Shown here: piece after piece, positions 6,475 to 7,893 of the stretch
How positions within the stretch are numbered: the stretch's first letter is position 1
Layout: the number at the start of each line of letters is the position of its first letter
Assembly: GCA_003512585.1 (NCBI GenBank)
Contig: DOQE01000088.1
Span: 1,386-9,278, forward strand
Reading direction: 5' to 3'
DNA: 7,893 bases
Source: Bacillota bacterium
GTDB lineage: Bacteria; Bacillota_I; Bacilli_A; RFN20; CAG-826
Notes under the pieces: generated by a model
Databases searched by the model: none
What the model was told of the DNA's origin: nothing
What the model saw: the letters and a program-made list of their open reading frames with translations, nothing else
Made by a program: the position numbers and the translations under genes

Positions 6475-7485
6475 ATGGATTTTAGTTACGTTGGAGACAT
6501 TTCTTCTATATATGGAGTTAGAAAATATAGTCTTTTAGAAGGAAAGGCTAAAGGCATGGAGTTTTTTCATGTCAAGAATGGGCTTGGCCTAGAAATGGAT
6601 ATAAGCCTAGATAGGAACGCGGATATATCTTCTTTGTCCTACAAGGGGGTAAATTTAAGTTTTTCTTCTTGTTGTGGCAACGTTTCGCCTTTTTATTTCA
6701 ATAAAAACAAAGACGAATTTTTAAAATCCTTCAATGCCGGGTTTTTAACCACTTGCGGCCTAACCTATTTTGGCTCGCCTTGCATGGACAATAACGAAGA
6801 ACTTGGTTTACACGGTACGATTGCTAATACTCCAGTTTCTTCCTCTAGCTACGAATATAACGATAAGGGAATACTAGTTAAAACAATTACAAGGGATGAA
6901 AACATTTTTTCGCATAAACTAGTTTTGAATAGAAGCATATCTATCTCAAACTCCGACAATGTTTTTTATCTTAATGATTTAGTTAGCAATAATGGCGATC
7001 AAATAACACCTTTGATGGTTCTTTACCATATGAACATTGGCTATCCTTTGCTTGATGAAAATGCTTTGCTCTATATAAATTATGAGTCCATAAAGCCTAG
7101 AAACGAGCATTCTAAACTAAATATTTCAAGTTTTGATAAAATGTCAAAACCCATAAAGAACTTTCAAGAGATGTGTTATTACTTCTTAATGAAAGAGAAT
7201 CCTTTTGCTCTCGTTTTTAATCCTAAGCTCAACATAGGGCTGCTTATTTCTTATGATAAAACTAACCTAGATAGTTTCGTTGAATGGAAAATGATGGGGT
7301 ATCGCGATTATGCTCTTGGGCTTGAGCCGGGCAATGCCTATCCAGAAGGCAGGAATGAAGCCAGAAAGAATAAGTCGCTAAAATTTATAAAGCCTAACGA
7401 AACCAAATCGTTTTCTTTAAGGGTTAGAATATTTCAGGGGCATGAAGAATTCTTAAAGATCAAAGAAGGTGAGCTAGGCTTTTAA
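6475..7485 (+). CDS. Aldose 1-epimerase-like protein, DUF4432 family
   Basis: This 336-residue protein belongs to the galactose mutarotase-like superfamily, beta-sandwich proteins that bind the anomeric carbon of sugars and interconvert alpha and beta forms. DUF4432 landmarks run in order: DRNADI (46-51, usually DRGMDI), SYKGVNLSF (55-63), FLTTCGLTYFG (90-100), GLHGTI (111-116) with H113, LYHMNIGYPLLDE (183-195) with H185, and WKMMGYRDYALGLEPGN (271-287) with the probable catalytic glutamate E284. Length and motif order indicate a complete protein. The absence of a signal peptide suggests a cytoplasmic role. The substrate is unknown, since no sugar transporter or kinase lies nearby. It begins 16 nt after the membrane protein gene with a modest AGGA (6462-6465) 9 nt before the ATG. 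Confidence 0.88.
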   Translation: MDFSYVGDISSIYGVRKYSLLEGKAKGMEFFHVKNGLGLEMDISLDRNADISSLSYKGVNLSFSSCCGNVSPFYFNKNKDEFLKSFNAGFLTTCGLTYFGSPCMDNNEELGLHGTIANTPVSSSSYEYNDKGILVKTITRDENIFSHKLVLNRSISISNSDNVFYLNDLVSNNGDQITPLMVLYHMNIGYPLLDENALLYINYESIKPRNEHSKLNISSFDKMSKPIKNFQEMCYYFLMKENPFALVFNPKLNIGLLISYDKTNLDSFVEWKMMGYRDYALGLEPGNAYPEGRNEARKNKSLKFIKPNETKSFSLRVRIFQGHEEFLKIKEGELGF

Positions 7486-7492
7486 ACAATTG

Positions 7493-7537
7493 TTGATTAT
7501 TTTGCCTTTGTTTCTATCATTATATTGGTAATAGGGA
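7493..7537 (+). promoter_or_regulatory. Candidate promoter and ribosome binding site for the right-edge gene
   Basis: TTGATT (7493-7498) and TATCAT (7515-7520) are separated by 16 nt and match the -35 and -10 consensus at four and five of six positions. The predicted start near 7527 gives a leader of about 20 nt, with AGGGA (7533-7537) 9 nt before the ATG at 7547. A 10-bp palindrome, AACAATTGTT (7485-7494), touches the -35 and could be an operator, though this is weak. Confidence 0.4.
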
Positions 7538-7546
7538 TTAGAAAAC

Positions 7547-7893
7547 ATGAATTTTAAATTTGATGAAAATGGCCTTAGGGTAGATATAAAAACGCCCATT
7601 ATAGATGTTGAAAAGGAAAAAAAGAAAAGATTGCAAGATAGAATTGCCACAATTATCGATTCTTCTTCTTTTGCCTTGTTTCTTTTGACTTATGTCATTT
7701 TAAGCTTGGCTTTGCAACAAATTAGTTTTCCATCCCATTATGCATCTTGGGTTGTTTTTGTCCCTGTTATTGTCGCCGGTACAATACCTGGAAATATTTA
7801 TAGATCAATCGTAAAAAAGGATTTTAATTTATTTCCTATTTGGGGGGTTGCCTTGCTTGCTTATTTAATATGTGGAACTTTTTTCAATTTATA
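7547..7893 (+). CDS. Membrane protein of unknown function (partial, C-terminus off the right edge)
   Basis: At least 115 codons are open to the window edge, starting at an ATG with a good AGGGA ribosome binding site 9 nt upstream. A charged N-terminal region (1-32, including a Glu/Lys-rich run at 22-30) leads into hydrophobic segments at about 34-56, 66-86 and 95-115. The pattern D-S-x-x-F-A-L-F-L-x-T-Y near residue 38, a Trp in the second helix and a third helix after a P-I-W resembles a multi-helix membrane domain common in Bacillota, sometimes joined to DNA-binding or adhesin-like segments. That resemblance is from memory and gives no function. It follows the mutarotase-like gene by 61 bp and probably has its own promoter. 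Confidence 0.7.
   Translation, partial: MNFKFDENGLRVDIKTPIIDVEKEKKKRLQDRIATIIDSSSFALFLLTYVILSLALQQISFPSHYASWVVFVPVIVAGTIPGNIYRSIVKKDFNLFPIWGVALLAYLICGTFFNL

Noticed and set aside
7486..7546. A rho-independent terminator after the mutarotase-like gene
   Set aside because: The only palindrome is short and AT-rich and is not followed by a proper T tract, so a stable stem is unlikely.

Overview
The window is AT-rich bacterial DNA that uses the standard bacterial code: a TGA stop closes jetA and tryptophan is encoded by TGG. Stacked genes, strong AGGAGG-type ribosome binding sites on the left operon and the kinds of proteins present suggest a low-GC Bacillota or Mollicutes-related bacterium, perhaps a gut lineage. 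That placement is inferred from composition and protein style, with no marker gene to confirm it.

Left two thirds (1-5168, minus strand): three tightly overlapping genes, read right to left, form a Wadjet (JetABCD) defence operon, most likely type III. JetA (kleisin-like) overlaps JetB (KITE/MksE-like winged-helix subunit) by 4 bp, and JetB overlaps JetC (SMC-like ATPase) by 26 bp. JetC keeps Walker A, a hinge between two coiled coils, the ABC signature and Walker B, and runs off the left edge near its end. The nuclease subunit JetD should follow just outside the window. In studied Wadjet systems JetABC is a loop-extruding condensin-like motor and JetD cuts small circular DNA, which protects the cell against plasmids.

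Middle (5169-5417): a divergent intergenic region of about 250 bp. It holds the strong jetA ribosome binding site, a weak candidate jet promoter, a 10-bp direct repeat, and an extended -10 element so close to the next start codon that the transcript is probably leaderless.

Right third (5418-7893, plus strand): a compact three-gene cluster with gaps of 9 and 16 bp. It encodes an O6-alkylguanine DNA methyltransferase (Ogt-like), a small unrecognised two-helix membrane protein, and a DUF4432-type aldose 1-epimerase-like protein. After a 61-bp gap with a plausible promoter and ribosome binding site comes a partial multi-helix membrane protein cut by the right edge. These look like ordinary chromosomal genes with no visible functional link to Wadjet. 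No RNA genes, CRISPR arrays, insertion sequences, integrases or clear rho-independent terminators were found.
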